A stretch of DNA of 22,813 nt from a virus. The notes beneath the pieces are model-generated. The model worked only from the letters and a program-made list of their open reading frames with translations, did not search any database and was not told the origin of the DNA. The stretch is from positions 1 to 22,813 of the IMG/VR virus record IMGVR_UViG_3300027833_000232; one strand, 5' to 3'. The position numbers and the translations under genes are program-made. Of the stretch, positions 1 through 7,558 are shown one piece after another (the first letter of the stretch is position 1; each line of letters begins with the position of its first letter).

Positions 1-240
1 GATACAGGTCATAGGTATACCTTAGAAGAAGCTGAAGAAAGAGCTAGATACTTCAATAACACCTATGCGATAGAAAAGGGCGTATTAGGTATTTCTATTT
101 TTGTTGCATTTAATGTAACTGCTTTAGGTATGAGGCCACCTTATGCTATAGATATGGAAGCAGAATGGAATTATGTTGTTGACCAAGGCAACGAATCAGT
201 GTATACAATAGAGAATACACATTCAACAGGGAGTATATAA
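1..240 (+). CDS. Hypothetical protein, 5'-truncated by window edge
   Basis: An open frame runs from base 1 to a TAA at 238-240, giving the last 79 residues of a longer protein. The visible part starts with a charged, probably helical stretch (LEEAEERARYFNN), then a hydrophobic segment (GVLGISIFVAFNV), then a polar tail. I do not recognise a family. The next gene starts two bases after the stop, so it belongs to the same plus-strand operon of small early genes. The hydrophobic stretch could be a buried strand or helix and is too weak to call a membrane segment. Confidence 0.6.
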   Translation, partial: DTGHRYTLEEAEERARYFNNTYAIEKGVLGISIFVAFNVTALGMRPPYAIDMEAEWNYVVDQGNESVYTIENTHSTGSI

Positions 241-241
241 A

Positions 242-532
242 ATGACTTTACCAACTAACATGGTTACTAACGTATTATCAGAGAACCAAAACAAGTTTAT
301 CACAGTTAAGTTCTTAACTAAAGACAATGAGGAACGTACATACACTGGTCGTATGAATGTTATTAAGGGTCTCAAAGGCAATGAGAGGGGTCGTATAGCC
401 TCTGAAGCACTACGTAAGGCAGGTTACATTACATTGAAGACTAAGCAAGGCTACAAGTGCTTTAATGTGGATCGTGTGATAGGTTTTGTAGCAGGTGGCA
501 GACGTATATTTGGACTAGGAACTGAGGTATAA
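242..532 (+). CDS. Small basic protein of unknown function
   Basis: This is a complete 96-residue protein with an ATG start directly after the previous stop. It is rich in lysine and arginine and has alternating hydrophobic and polar residues (KFLTKDNEERTYTGRMNV, then GYKCFNVDRVIGFVAGG). This suggests a small beta-rich fold that might bind nucleic acid, but that is an inference from composition only. No catalytic motif is visible. It lies in the early small-gene cluster, which in lytic phages commonly encodes host-takeover factors. Confidence 0.65.
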   Translation: MTLPTNMVTNVLSENQNKFITVKFLTKDNEERTYTGRMNVIKGLKGNERGRIASEALRKAGYITLKTKQGYKCFNVDRVIGFVAGGRRIFGLGTEV

Positions 533-534
533 CA

Positions 535-756
535 ATGATTAAACGATGTAAAATGAATTGGGAAACAGAAGATCACACTTTTGAGTTCCATACGTGTGGA
601 AGCTCTCTTGAGTCCCTAGACTTCTTAGGTGACTTTATTGGCTCTCTTAATGATTTGTATAAGAAGATATCAGAAGATCATTACTATGGAGAAATACCAA
701 ATGTATTTAAAGTTAGGGGTGGTTGTATGAGTACGTGGATTGAGGAAAAGAAGTAA
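535..756 (+). CDS. Hypothetical acidic protein
   Basis: This is a 73-residue protein that starts two bases after the previous stop. It is acidic and aromatic-rich in its first half (NWETEDHTFEFHTCGSSLESL) and has three scattered cysteines without a clear metal-binding spacing. I recognise no family. Its stop overlaps the next start as TAATG, which supports translation as part of a coupled run. Confidence 0.6.
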   Translation: MIKRCKMNWETEDHTFEFHTCGSSLESLDFLGDFIGSLNDLYKKISEDHYYGEIPNVFKVRGGCMSTWIEEKK

Positions 757-923
757 TGCCTCTACCCCCTACGATGGAAATGGAGCTTATGGAGCTAGGC
801 ATACTCAAGAGTGATATAGAAGAACTTGAGAGTGTAGCTGAACAAACAGGCTTCTATGCACTAAGAGCCGAGACTATAGCTTGGCATAACACACTAATAA
901 TAGATGGAGAGGTAATGTTCTAA
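756..923 (+). CDS. Hypothetical 55-aa protein
   Basis: A short frame starts in a TAATG overlap with the upstream gene and ends in a TAATG overlap with the downstream gene. That layout is the main evidence that it is real. The 55 residues begin MPLPPTMEMELMEL and continue with a helix-like acidic stretch (LKSDIEELESVAEQ). No family is recognised. Confidence 0.5.
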   Translation: MPLPPTMEMELMELGILKSDIEELESVAEQTGFYALRAETIAWHNTLIIDGEVMF

Positions 924-1075
924 TGGGAAAGATAAAACTACATGGTGACTTCATACTTACAAGTGACCTAATGAAAAGACTTAATGATATTATATACGCT
1001 AAAGAACCCGTAAAGGAAGCTATAGAGCTTAAGAGAGATATTATAGTAGAAGACATAGAAAGAAGCCATAGATGA
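923..1075 (+). CDS. Hypothetical 50-aa protein
   Basis: The start overlaps the previous stop as TAATG and the end overlaps the next start as ATGA. The 50-residue product is highly charged and probably all helical (MKRLNDIIYAKEPVKEAIEL near its middle). No motif or family is recognised. Confidence rests on tight packing between neighbouring genes and the absence of a competing frame. Confidence 0.5.
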   Translation: MGKIKLHGDFILTSDLMKRLNDIIYAKEPVKEAIELKRDIIVEDIERSHR

Positions 1076-1257
1076 GTTTAAGACCAATATTTTACTGCCC
1101 TGACTGTTTGAAAGAGGGCTTCAAGAATAAACTTAAAGTAACACATACAGAAGAATACTTTAAGTTAGGATACCCAAGTATAAGAAGACGCAAGAAGTGT
1201 CTATCTTGTGGATTAATAACTAGAACAATAGAAATGGAGTTACAAGACAATGATTAA
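1072..1257 (+). CDS. NrdR-like zinc-ribbon protein lacking the ATP-cone
   Basis: This is a 61-residue protein with a four-cysteine zinc ribbon: C9-x2-C12 and C43-x2-C46. The second half, SIRRRKKCLSCGLITRTIE, closely resembles the end of the NrdR zinc ribbon, which typically reads IRRRR-x-C-x2-C followed by an aromatic/threonine-rich strand. NrdR is the bacterial repressor of ribonucleotide reductase genes. Its ribbon binds DNA and its ATP-cone senses dATP and ATP. Here the protein ends just after the ribbon, so the nucleotide-sensing part is missing. The phage encodes its own reductase at 9579-11489, which makes a link to dNTP control attractive but unproven. A generic zinc-ribbon DNA-binding protein is the alternative. 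Confidence 0.6.
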   Translation: MSLRPIFYCPDCLKEGFKNKLKVTHTEEYFKLGYPSIRRRKKCLSCGLITRTIEMELQDND

Positions 1258-1420
1258 AGACTATAAACCATACTACAGAACAGATAAGATGAAACAAGAA
1301 GAATTAAGAACAGCTAAGTATGTAAGTATTTTATTTTTTACTATGGTGTTGTTCTCATTCATAGGATTTGCTTTCGTATTAGTTAAGGCAATGTTATATA
1401 TGACAGGTCTATTCTTATGA
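1250..1420 (+). CDS. Small single-pass membrane protein
   Basis: This 56-residue frame starts inside the end of the zinc-ribbon gene (8-base overlap) and ends in an ATGA overlap with the sigma-like gene. The first 24 residues are polar and basic (MIKDYKPYYRTDKMKQEELR). They are followed by a strongly hydrophobic stretch from about residue 25 to 45 (VSILFFTMVLFSFIGFAFVL). This pattern predicts an inner-membrane protein with a cytoplasmic N-terminus. Small early membrane proteins of phages often act in superinfection exclusion or host inhibition, but nothing here shows which. Confidence 0.55.
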   Translation: MIKDYKPYYRTDKMKQEELRTAKYVSILFFTMVLFSFIGFAFVLVKAMLYMTGLFL

Positions 1421-1920
1421 ACAACCAAGAAATATTAGATATGTGTAGAAGGTTAGCAAGTAAATACTATAACCATCAGGACTACGATGATATAGTATCT
1501 GAGGGCGTAGTCTTATGCTTAAACATGAGAGCTGAAGGTATCACAGAACCCCACAAGATGTACTATAGGGCTAGGGATGAAATGTCTAACTACTTAAACG
1601 TAAGATCTTCTAACTTATCTTATCCTAAAAGTAGAGCAGGTCGTAAAGCTGTAAAAGATGACAACACAGAATATGTAGATGCAGAAGATGAGCAAATACC
1701 TGCCGAAGATTTATTTGGTTCGTATGAATTAAAGAATTCTATCGAGGCACTAAAGAAACATTTAAGTAAAAGAGAGTGGGAAGTGTTTGTATGTTTGCAC
1801 AACAATAACAACAACTTAACTCACACTTCTAATGTGTTAGGGGTATCTAAGCAAGCTATAGAACAAGCACTCAATAGAATAAAAAACAAGATTGTAACAA
1901 TTTGTGATGTTGACATTTGA
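1417..1920 (+). CDS. Compact sigma70-family-like transcription factor
   Basis: This 167-residue protein has two parts resembling a minimal sigma factor. Residues about 5-45 (SKYYNHQDYDDIVSEGVVLCL) match the region 2 pattern of acidic residues before E-G and hydrophobics. The last 55 residues (LSKREWEVFVCL, then a helix-turn-helix with LGVSKQAIEQALNRI) look like region 4, which binds the -35 element. Such factors redirect host RNA polymerase, and no phage RNA polymerase is visible in this window. The stop codon lies inside a strong promoter (1910-1938), so the downstream gene has its own start of transcription. The identification comes from motif pattern only. Another HTH regulator with a sigma-like fold is possible. 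Confidence 0.7.
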   Translation: MNNQEILDMCRRLASKYYNHQDYDDIVSEGVVLCLNMRAEGITEPHKMYYRARDEMSNYLNVRSSNLSYPKSRAGRKAVKDDNTEYVDAEDEQIPAEDLFGSYELKNSIEALKKHLSKREWEVFVCLHNNNNNLTHTSNVLGVSKQAIEQALNRIKNKIVTICDVDI

Positions 1921-1938
1921 CGAATTTAGACGTTATAG
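1910..1938 (+). promoter_or_regulatory. Sigma70-like promoter, copy 1, before the primase-helicase
   Basis: A perfect -35 (TTGACA, 1910-1915) is followed by a 17-base spacer and a -10 read as TTATAG (1933-1938), or TATAGA one base on. Bases 1910-1937 are identical to 5661-5688, including the whole spacer, although the flanks differ. Conservation of the spacer suggests it is bound by something beyond standard polymerase or arose by recent duplication. It overlaps the last codons and stop of the sigma-like gene. Confidence 0.75.
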
Positions 1939-2013
1939 ATAAATGAACAACGTAAGTATAAACATAAGTTTTACTCTTACCAGTACAAACTACTAATAGA
2001 AAGAAACGTAAGT

Positions 2014-3585
2014 ATGCCAGATTTAACAAAACAACGTTGCCCTTTTGTGGCTTGTGGTTCTAGTGATGCTTTCTCTTACCACACTGAGAAGAAGGTTGGT
2101 AAATGTTTTTCTTGTGGTACTCACTACCCATCAATAAATGAAACATATGAGTGGGCTAATGATAGCTACCCAAAGAAAAATAGAGATAGTATGAATGTAA
2201 CAGAGTTTACACCTAAGAGAATAGAAAACATCTCTGATGGTCGTCACCTACCCCTACGAGGGATTTTGCAGGGTACAATGCAAGACTTTAATGTACTAAC
2301 ATATGAAGACAGACAAGAGTACGTATACCCGTCTGGGGGAATTAAGGTTCGTAAGTTAGAAGAGAAGGCTTTCTATGCTAAGGGTGGCTTTAAAGGTGAT
2401 GAGCTATTCGGTATGAATTTGTTTCCTGCTGGTTGTAGTAGGATAGTAACAATAACAGAAGGTGAGTTAGATGCTCTGTCAGCGGCACAGATGCTTGGTA
2501 AGCAGTATACTAACCCTGTTGTATCACTACCATCAGCTACACCCTCTAAGAAGCTATGGGAGAACTGTAAGGACTGGTTAGGTAGTTTTGAGAAGATTGT
2601 GTTGTCTGTAGATAATGATGAGGCAGGTAATGCTTTAGCTGATCGTATGGCTAGGTTGTTCCCTAACAAAATATATCGCGTACAGCATGGTGACTTTAAG
2701 GATGCTAATGACTTTCTAAAAGCAGGTAGAAGTGCAGACTTTAAGAGCTTATGGTGGAATCCAGTTAAGCACACACCTGAGAACATACTAAATACTTCTG
2801 ACCAGTTTCTTAAGTTGTATGAGGATACACCTGAGCATGTCTACTATAAGACAGGCATAGAAGCATTAGACGAAAAGATACTAGGTTTGATGCAAGGACA
2901 CTTCACAGTATTTAAAGCACCTACAGGTATAGGTAAGACTGAGCTTATGAGGTATATGGAATATAGTATGTTGCAACAAGGTATACCTATTGCCGCATGG
3001 CATCTAGAAGAAACTAAACTAAGGTCTCTACTAGGTCTTGTGTCGTATGAGGTAGGAGACAACCTAACAAGACGTGACTTGATTGATGAGAAAGATGCAG
3101 ACAGCCTTGTACGTGAAGCTATAGGTAACTTAACTAAAGATGAAAACTTCTACCAGTTTTACTTAGGTGATGGTCAAGGTACTGATGAACTAATAGATCA
3201 GATAAGATTCTTTAGTCAGGCATGTGATTGTAAGTTTGTATTCTTTGAGCCTATACAAGACGTGGTTGTAGGTACATCAGAAGAAAGCAAAGAAGCTATG
3301 TTAGCTGACCTGTCTATAAGACTATCTAAGTTAGCCGCAGAGCTTAACGTAGGCATTGTAACTATTGCCCACACCAATGAAAACGGAGATCCAAAGTATT
3401 GTAAGATGATTGGTCAACGTGCATCTGTTATCATAGATTTACACAGAGACAAAGAAGCTGAGAGTATAGAAGAACGTAACACGACTTACCTAAAGGTTGA
3501 GAAGAACAGACCTTGTTCAGAAGAAGGACAAGCAGGTAAGTTAGCATTTAACTTAGATACATTTATGTTAAGGGAGATATTATGA
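2014..3585 (+). CDS. T7 gp4-type primase-helicase
   Basis: This 523-residue protein combines primase and replicative helicase, as in T7 gene 4 (566 residues). An N-terminal zinc finger uses C9, C14, C31 and C34. The TOPRIM region shows the glutamate motif ITEGELDAL and the DxD-like motif LSVDNDEAGNALADR. The RecA-type helicase domain begins near residue 275, with Walker A APTGIGKT at about 302-309, then a hydrophobic strand before FFEPIQD, and motif IVTIAHT. It unwinds DNA 5'-3' at the fork and makes RNA primers for the polymerase two genes downstream. The first zinc pair is spaced C-x4-C instead of the usual C-x2-C. Promoter copy 1 lies about 75 bases upstream. The next gene overlaps by ATGA. 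Confidence 0.92.
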   Translation: MPDLTKQRCPFVACGSSDAFSYHTEKKVGKCFSCGTHYPSINETYEWANDSYPKKNRDSMNVTEFTPKRIENISDGRHLPLRGILQGTMQDFNVLTYEDRQEYVYPSGGIKVRKLEEKAFYAKGGFKGDELFGMNLFPAGCSRIVTITEGELDALSAAQMLGKQYTNPVVSLPSATPSKKLWENCKDWLGSFEKIVLSVDNDEAGNALADRMARLFPNKIYRVQHGDFKDANDFLKAGRSADFKSLWWNPVKHTPENILNTSDQFLKLYEDTPEHVYYKTGIEALDEKILGLMQGHFTVFKAPTGIGKTELMRYMEYSMLQQGIPIAAWHLEETKLRSLLGLVSYEVGDNLTRRDLIDEKDADSLVREAIGNLTKDENFYQFYLGDGQGTDELIDQIRFFSQACDCKFVFFEPIQDVVVGTSEESKEAMLADLSIRLSKLAAELNVGIVTIAHTNENGDPKYCKMIGQRASVIIDLHRDKEAESIEERNTTYLKVEKNRPCSEEGQAGKLAFNLDTFMLREIL

Positions 3586-3809
3586 GTAAACCAACAGACG
3601 AAAACAAAAGAGAGATTTACCAACTCGTAGCTCAGTCCTATCTATCAGACGGGCTATATATGTGGGAAGATCTTGATGCAAGCTGTGACACTTTAGAAGA
3701 GTGCGGAGAGCTAATGGATTATTATAGTCAAGAACACGTTGAATACACTGGCTATATGATTGAAAAGAGAATAATTACTACAGTATTTGAAACGGGGTAT
3801 CACAGATGA
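3582..3809 (+). CDS. Hypothetical acidic protein between helicase and polymerase
   Basis: This 75-residue protein overlaps both neighbours by four bases (ATGA), so it is translated with the primase-helicase and DNA polymerase. It is rich in acidic and tyrosine residues (DGLYMWEDLDASCDTLEECGEL). No family or catalytic motif is recognised. Its position suggests a replication accessory role, which is inference only. Confidence 0.6.
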   Translation: MSKPTDENKREIYQLVAQSYLSDGLYMWEDLDASCDTLEECGELMDYYSQEHVEYTGYMIEKRIITTVFETGYHR

Positions 3810-5641
3810 ATGTATTTGATATAGAAACAGATGGGTTTAACCCTACAAAAATACACGTTGTGTCATGGATGGATGATGATGGTTATCTACATTCTACTCA
3901 CAACTATGAATTGATGCGTGAGTTCTTTCTCAATGCAGATACACTCATAGGTCACAACATAGTAAGATATGATATCCCTGTAGTAGAAAGAATTCTAGAT
4001 ATAAAGATAGATGCTAGGATCATAGATACATTGCCTATAGCTTGGTACATAAACCACCACCTACAGAAGCATGGACTAGCACAGTATGGTGAGATGTATG
4101 GTGTACCTAAACCTAAGATTGATGACTGGGAAAATTTACGTCCAGAAGAATATAAGTATAGGTGTGAGGAAGACGTTAAGATTAACACAAGACTATGGCG
4201 TGACCTACAACTAAAGTTAAACAAGCTGTACCCCGACAGTGGAAATAAGGATAGACTTATTGACTACATGACATTCAAGATGGAGTGCGCTAGAGAACAA
4301 GAGACCCTTCAGTGGAAATTGGACGTAGAGAAAGCAGAAGGTCATTTATCTGACTGGGAGAACCTAAAGGCTGAGAAGACAGAAATGCTTGCTGATGCTA
4401 TGCCACGTAAAATTATTACATCAGTGCGTAATAGACCAAAGGTTATGCACAAGAAGGACGGATCTCTATCATCTAACGGAGAGAAGTGGGTTGCATTATG
4501 TAAGGAACAGAAACAACCGCAGACTACACAGTCTCTAACAGTTAAGACAGGAGAAGAAAGAGCTAACCCTAATAGTACAGATCAAGTTAAGGATTGGTTG
4601 TTCTCTTTAGGTTGGAAACCACGTACATTTAAGTATCTGACTGATAAGACAACAGGGGATACAAGGAAATTAGAGCAGGTACGTAAGGATGCAGACCTAT
4701 GTGGATCAGTAAAGAAACTATCAGACATAGAACCTGCTATTAGTCTACTCGAAGGTCTATCTGTTTTGTCGCATCGTATAGGTGTTATTAAGAGTATGGT
4801 TAACTCACAAGTGAATGGTTATGTACAAGCTAATATAGCAGGTCTAACTAACACTCTTAGGTTTAAACATGCAAAGCCTCTCGTTAATTTACCTGCTGTA
4901 GATAAACCGTATGGTAAAGAGATAAGAGGTTGTTTGACTTGTCCAGAAGGTTATACATTATGTGGTGCTGACATGACTTCACTAGAGGATACAACTAAAC
5001 GTCACTACATGAAACCATTAGACCCTGAGTATGTAGAAGAGATGTCTAAAGATGGGTTTGATCCACACTTAGACTTAGCTAAACACGCAGGAGTTATTAC
5101 ACAAGATGACATAGACAAACACAACAGCGGAGAAAGATCCTTAACACCCCTGCGTAAAAATTATAAAGTAGTTAACTATAGTGCTACTTATGGTGTCGGT
5201 GCTTCTACTCTATCTCGTAACACTGGGATGCACACTAAGGACGCAAAGAAGCTACTAGAAGCCTTCTGGTCACGTAATTGGTCAGTTTATGAAGTAGCTA
5301 GTAAAGCCCGTACAAGGGACTTATTTGGCTCTACATGGCTATACAACCCTGTATCAGAATTTTGGTACAGTCTAAGGAGTGACAAGGATCGCTTCTCTAC
5401 ATTAAATCAAGGAACAGGAGTATTTTGTTTTGACAGTTGGGTATCTTTATGTCGTGAACGAGGAATTAAAACCATCGGACAATTCCACGACGAAATCATC
5501 GCACTCGTACAAGAAGGAAAAGAAGAACAAACTAAGGTCACAATGGAACAAGCTATTGAAAACCTTAATCAAAAGCTAGAACTAAACGTACCACTAGGTG
5601 TAGATGCACAGTTTGGTAAGAGCTACGCAGACATACACTAA
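3806..5641 (+). CDS. Family A DNA polymerase with 3'-5' exonuclease
   Basis: This 611-residue replicative polymerase is of T7 gp5 type (704 residues in T7, so somewhat short). The exonuclease domain shows Exo I FDIET (D5, E7), Exo II NIVRYD (D56) and Exo III Y118-x4-D123. In the polymerase domain, motif A is DMTSLE (D389, E394), with both acidic positions kept but the usual GLELR run altered. Motif B runs from R450 and K454 to YG at 462-463. Motif C is HDE at 561-563. The residue equivalent to E. coli Phe762 is Tyr458, as in T7, a choice generally linked with fast lytic phages. Codons around motif C are unusually C-ending (see findings). T7 polymerase recruits host thioredoxin through an insert, which I cannot confirm here. 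Confidence 0.93.
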   Translation: MNVFDIETDGFNPTKIHVVSWMDDDGYLHSTHNYELMREFFLNADTLIGHNIVRYDIPVVERILDIKIDARIIDTLPIAWYINHHLQKHGLAQYGEMYGVPKPKIDDWENLRPEEYKYRCEEDVKINTRLWRDLQLKLNKLYPDSGNKDRLIDYMTFKMECAREQETLQWKLDVEKAEGHLSDWENLKAEKTEMLADAMPRKIITSVRNRPKVMHKKDGSLSSNGEKWVALCKEQKQPQTTQSLTVKTGEERANPNSTDQVKDWLFSLGWKPRTFKYLTDKTTGDTRKLEQVRKDADLCGSVKKLSDIEPAISLLEGLSVLSHRIGVIKSMVNSQVNGYVQANIAGLTNTLRFKHAKPLVNLPAVDKPYGKEIRGCLTCPEGYTLCGADMTSLEDTTKRHYMKPLDPEYVEEMSKDGFDPHLDLAKHAGVITQDDIDKHNSGERSLTPLRKNYKVVNYSATYGVGASTLSRNTGMHTKDAKKLLEAFWSRNWSVYEVASKARTRDLFGSTWLYNPVSEFWYSLRSDKDRFSTLNQGTGVFCFDSWVSLCRERGIKTIGQFHDEIIALVQEGKEEQTKVTMEQAIENLNQKLELNVPLGVDAQFGKSYADIH

Positions 5642-5660
5642 CTTTATTTTTTTCGTCAGG

Positions 5661-5690
5661 TTGACATTTGACGAATTTAGACGTTATATA
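5661..5690 (+). promoter_or_regulatory. Sigma70-like promoter, copy 2, before the SSB gene
   Basis: TTGACA at 5661-5666, a 17-base spacer and TTATAT at 5684-5689 (or TATATA at 5685-5690) make a near-consensus promoter. The 28 bases 5661-5688 are identical to promoter copy 1. It lies in the only sizeable gap within the replication genes (5642-5719) and would boost expression of the SSB-like protein, needed in high amounts. A strong ribosome binding site (AAAGGAA, 5707-5713) follows. Confidence 0.8.
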
Positions 5691-5719
5691 TAAGTACCAA
5701 CAGCCGAAAGGAACTCGAC

Positions 5720-6268
5720 ATGGCTAAATACACAATGGATATGATACTAGAATACGCTAAGGTATTTCCAGAAAATGCGGATATGGGAAGTCCAGATGGA
5801 CCTCGTGCCGCACAAGCAGTACATCAGAGTGGTGGACAGTTTATTACTAATGCTTACTTCACTGAAGAAGCACAAATAGGACACCTAGAGAAAGAGGGTC
5901 TAGACCTACATCCTATGAATAGTGACAGGATAAGACAAGGTAATGCAGACCTTGGTATAGGTAAATACATGAAGGTCAAACGTAAGGTTTCTGATGTAAA
6001 GAACTTTACTGATCGTAATGGTGAACCTATCACGATTGATTATGGTGGCGCACCTACAATAGTTAACTTAACTGAAGGGCGTGAGAATAAGAGACTATGG
6101 AACTTCTCAGAAGATGGACCACTAGGTAATGGCACTAAAGCTAAAGTACAGTTTGAAGTGTATGCTAATGGTGCAGGTGTACGTCTACTTAACGTAGGTG
6201 TAACAGATCACGTACCATATGAAGCTAACAATGCTGTGTCAGAAGATGACGAGCTGTTTATTGTATAA
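5720..6268 (+). CDS. Single-stranded DNA-binding protein, T7 gp2.5-like
   Basis: This 182-residue protein sits between the polymerase and exonuclease genes, where T7-like phages often carry their SSB. The body is beta-rich and basic in the middle (KYMKVKRKVSDVKNF). The C-terminus is acidic and ends with an aromatic residue (SEDDELFIV), the tail feature that in gp2.5 contacts polymerase and helicase. It would coat lagging-strand DNA and promote annealing. It has its own promoter and an AAAGGAA ribosome binding site six bases before the ATG. Identification rests on the tail, size and context, because no strict SSB motif exists. Confidence 0.72.
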   Translation: MAKYTMDMILEYAKVFPENADMGSPDGPRAAQAVHQSGGQFITNAYFTEEAQIGHLEKEGLDLHPMNSDRIRQGNADLGIGKYMKVKRKVSDVKNFTDRNGEPITIDYGGAPTIVNLTEGRENKRLWNFSEDGPLGNGTKAKVQFEVYANGAGVRLLNVGVTDHVPYEANNAVSEDDELFIV

Positions 6269-6278
6269 GGAATAGAGT

Positions 6279-6479
6279 ATGAGAATAAGTGTTAATGCCT
6301 ACATGGAAAAGGAAGAAGATGGTTACAGTGGGAGTGTTGATTTAAACAGGGACGATATTACAGAAGCCCATGAACTCGCCCAGATATTTGCTGAAGCCGC
6401 ACACGCCTTTGGTTTCACCTACGTAAAGTCTGTAGGCTTTGAATGTGAAGATGGTGAAATGATCTGGGGAGACACTTAA
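6279..6479 (+). CDS. Hypothetical acidic protein
   Basis: This 66-residue acidic protein (for example MEKEEDGYSGSVDLNRDD) begins ten bases after the SSB stop, behind an AAGGAA-type ribosome binding site, and ends directly before the exonuclease ATG. A helical central stretch (EAHELAQIFAEAAHAFGF) is predicted. No family is recognised. Its place among recombination and repair genes makes an accessory DNA-metabolism role possible. Confidence 0.6.
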   Translation: MRISVNAYMEKEEDGYSGSVDLNRDDITEAHELAQIFAEAAHAFGFTYVKSVGFECEDGEMIWGDT

Positions 6480-7199
6480 ATGGACATGGGGAAGGTACTA
6501 ATTGATGGCGATATAATTGCTTATCGTGCGGCCTTCTCTACTGAACAGATGGGATTGTCAGATACTAAAGCTAAAGTTGATGATCTCATCGAGTTCATTT
6601 TAGATAAGACTGTACTATTCCCTGAGATTGGACTTGACTATGTTGTATACCTTACAGGTAAAGGTAACTTCAGACATGACATAGCTAAGTCTCATGTGTA
6701 CAAAGGAAATAGAAAAAGCGTTCAGAAACCCAGACACTTGCAGACTGCCAGAGATCACATGGAAAGCAAGTATAAAGCCATTATAAGCAAAGGAGAAGAA
6801 GCCGATGATCTTATCGCAATGGAAGCCGCCAAACTAGACTACAAGGCTTGTGTAGCCTCTATAGATAAAGATATGTTACAGATACCATGTTGGCATTTCA
6901 ATATCGTTAGGGGTGACTATTTAAAAGTAGAACCCTTCGGGGGAATTAAGTTCTTCTATAAACAAATACTAACAGGAGATAGAGCTGATAATATTGTAGG
7001 TCTGTGGAAAGTTGGTGAAGTGAAAGCTAGTAAGATACTAGACGGAGCAGAGACAGAAGAAGAACTATGGGATCGTGTAATCAAAGCCTATGATGGTGAT
7101 GAAGATCGAGTAACAGAAAATGCTAGGCTGTTATGGCTTAGAAGAGAAGAGGCAGAGATATGGCAACCACCAAGAGTAAGATCCGACAACAAGCTATAA
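6480..7199 (+). CDS. 5'-3' exonuclease of the FEN/T7 gp6 type
   Basis: This 239-residue nuclease carries the acidic clusters of the FEN family. They are DGD near residue 9-11, GEEADD (E107, D109, D110), SIDKDM (D129, D131) and GDRADN (D167, D170), followed by a helix-hairpin-helix-like GLWKVGEVKASKIL. These residues hold two metal ions that hydrolyse DNA from the 5' end. In T7-type phages the enzyme removes RNA primers and degrades host DNA together with endonuclease I, encoded directly downstream. The start is either M1 or M3. M1 abuts the previous stop. The last 40 bases overlap the endonuclease gene. Confidence 0.88.
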   Translation: MDMGKVLIDGDIIAYRAAFSTEQMGLSDTKAKVDDLIEFILDKTVLFPEIGLDYVVYLTGKGNFRHDIAKSHVYKGNRKSVQKPRHLQTARDHMESKYKAIISKGEEADDLIAMEAAKLDYKACVASIDKDMLQIPCWHFNIVRGDYLKVEPFGGIKFFYKQILTGDRADNIVGLWKVGEVKASKILDGAETEEELWDRVIKAYDGDEDRVTENARLLWLRREEAEIWQPPRVRSDNKL

Positions 7200-7558
7200 A
7201 GAATGGTTATCGTTCTGGGCTTGAGGATGTCATATCAGAAGACCTCAAGAAGAGGGGTGTAGATTTTGGTTACGAGACTGTCAAGATAAAGTGGCAGTTA
7301 ATCGAAAGTAAGACCTACACCCCTGACTTCATACTACCAAATGGTATCATAATTGAATCTAAAGGACGCTTTGTTTCAGACGATAGAAAGAAGCATCTTA
7401 AAGTTAGAGAGCAGAACCCTGAGCTTGACATTAGGTTTGTATTTAGTAATAGTAGGAATAAGATTCGTAAAGGGTCTAAGACTACATATGCTATGTGGTG
7501 CGAAAAGAATAACTTTCTATATGCAGATAAAAGGATACCCGACGAATGGATAAAGTAA
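7160..7558 (+). CDS. T7-type endonuclease I, Holliday-junction resolvase
   Basis: This 132-residue protein resembles T7 gp3 (149 residues) along most of its length. The catalytic set is intact: E22 in YRSGLED, D56 in YTPDF, E66 and K68 in IIESKG. Downstream blocks DDRKKHLKVREQNPELDIR and FSNSRNKIRKGS are also family-typical. It resolves branched DNA and breaks down host DNA to feed phage synthesis. The overlap of 40 bases with the exonuclease gene is long, but the start is supported by alignment to the T7 N-terminus. Here the protein ends just after DEWIK, so the basic C-terminal tail of T7 gp3 is missing. Confidence 0.93.
   Translation: MATTKSKIRQQAIKNGYRSGLEDVISEDLKKRGVDFGYETVKIKWQLIESKTYTPDFILPNGIIIESKGRFVSDDRKKHLKVREQNPELDIRFVFSNSRNKIRKGSKTTYAMWCEKNNFLYADKRIPDEWIK

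Noticed and set aside
1943-1996. A 17-codon leader peptide frame just after promoter copy 1
   Set aside because: It has no ribosome binding site and would begin at or next to the expected transcript start. Nothing in its content suggests attenuation.
2373-2786. A 137-codon minus-strand open frame inside the primase-helicase
   Set aside because: It is fully antisense to a gene with clear TOPRIM motifs. The frame is open only because of codon bias.
5641-5660. Intrinsic terminator after the polymerase gene because of the T run
   Set aside because: No stable stem precedes the T run. The only clear structure nearby is the promoter.
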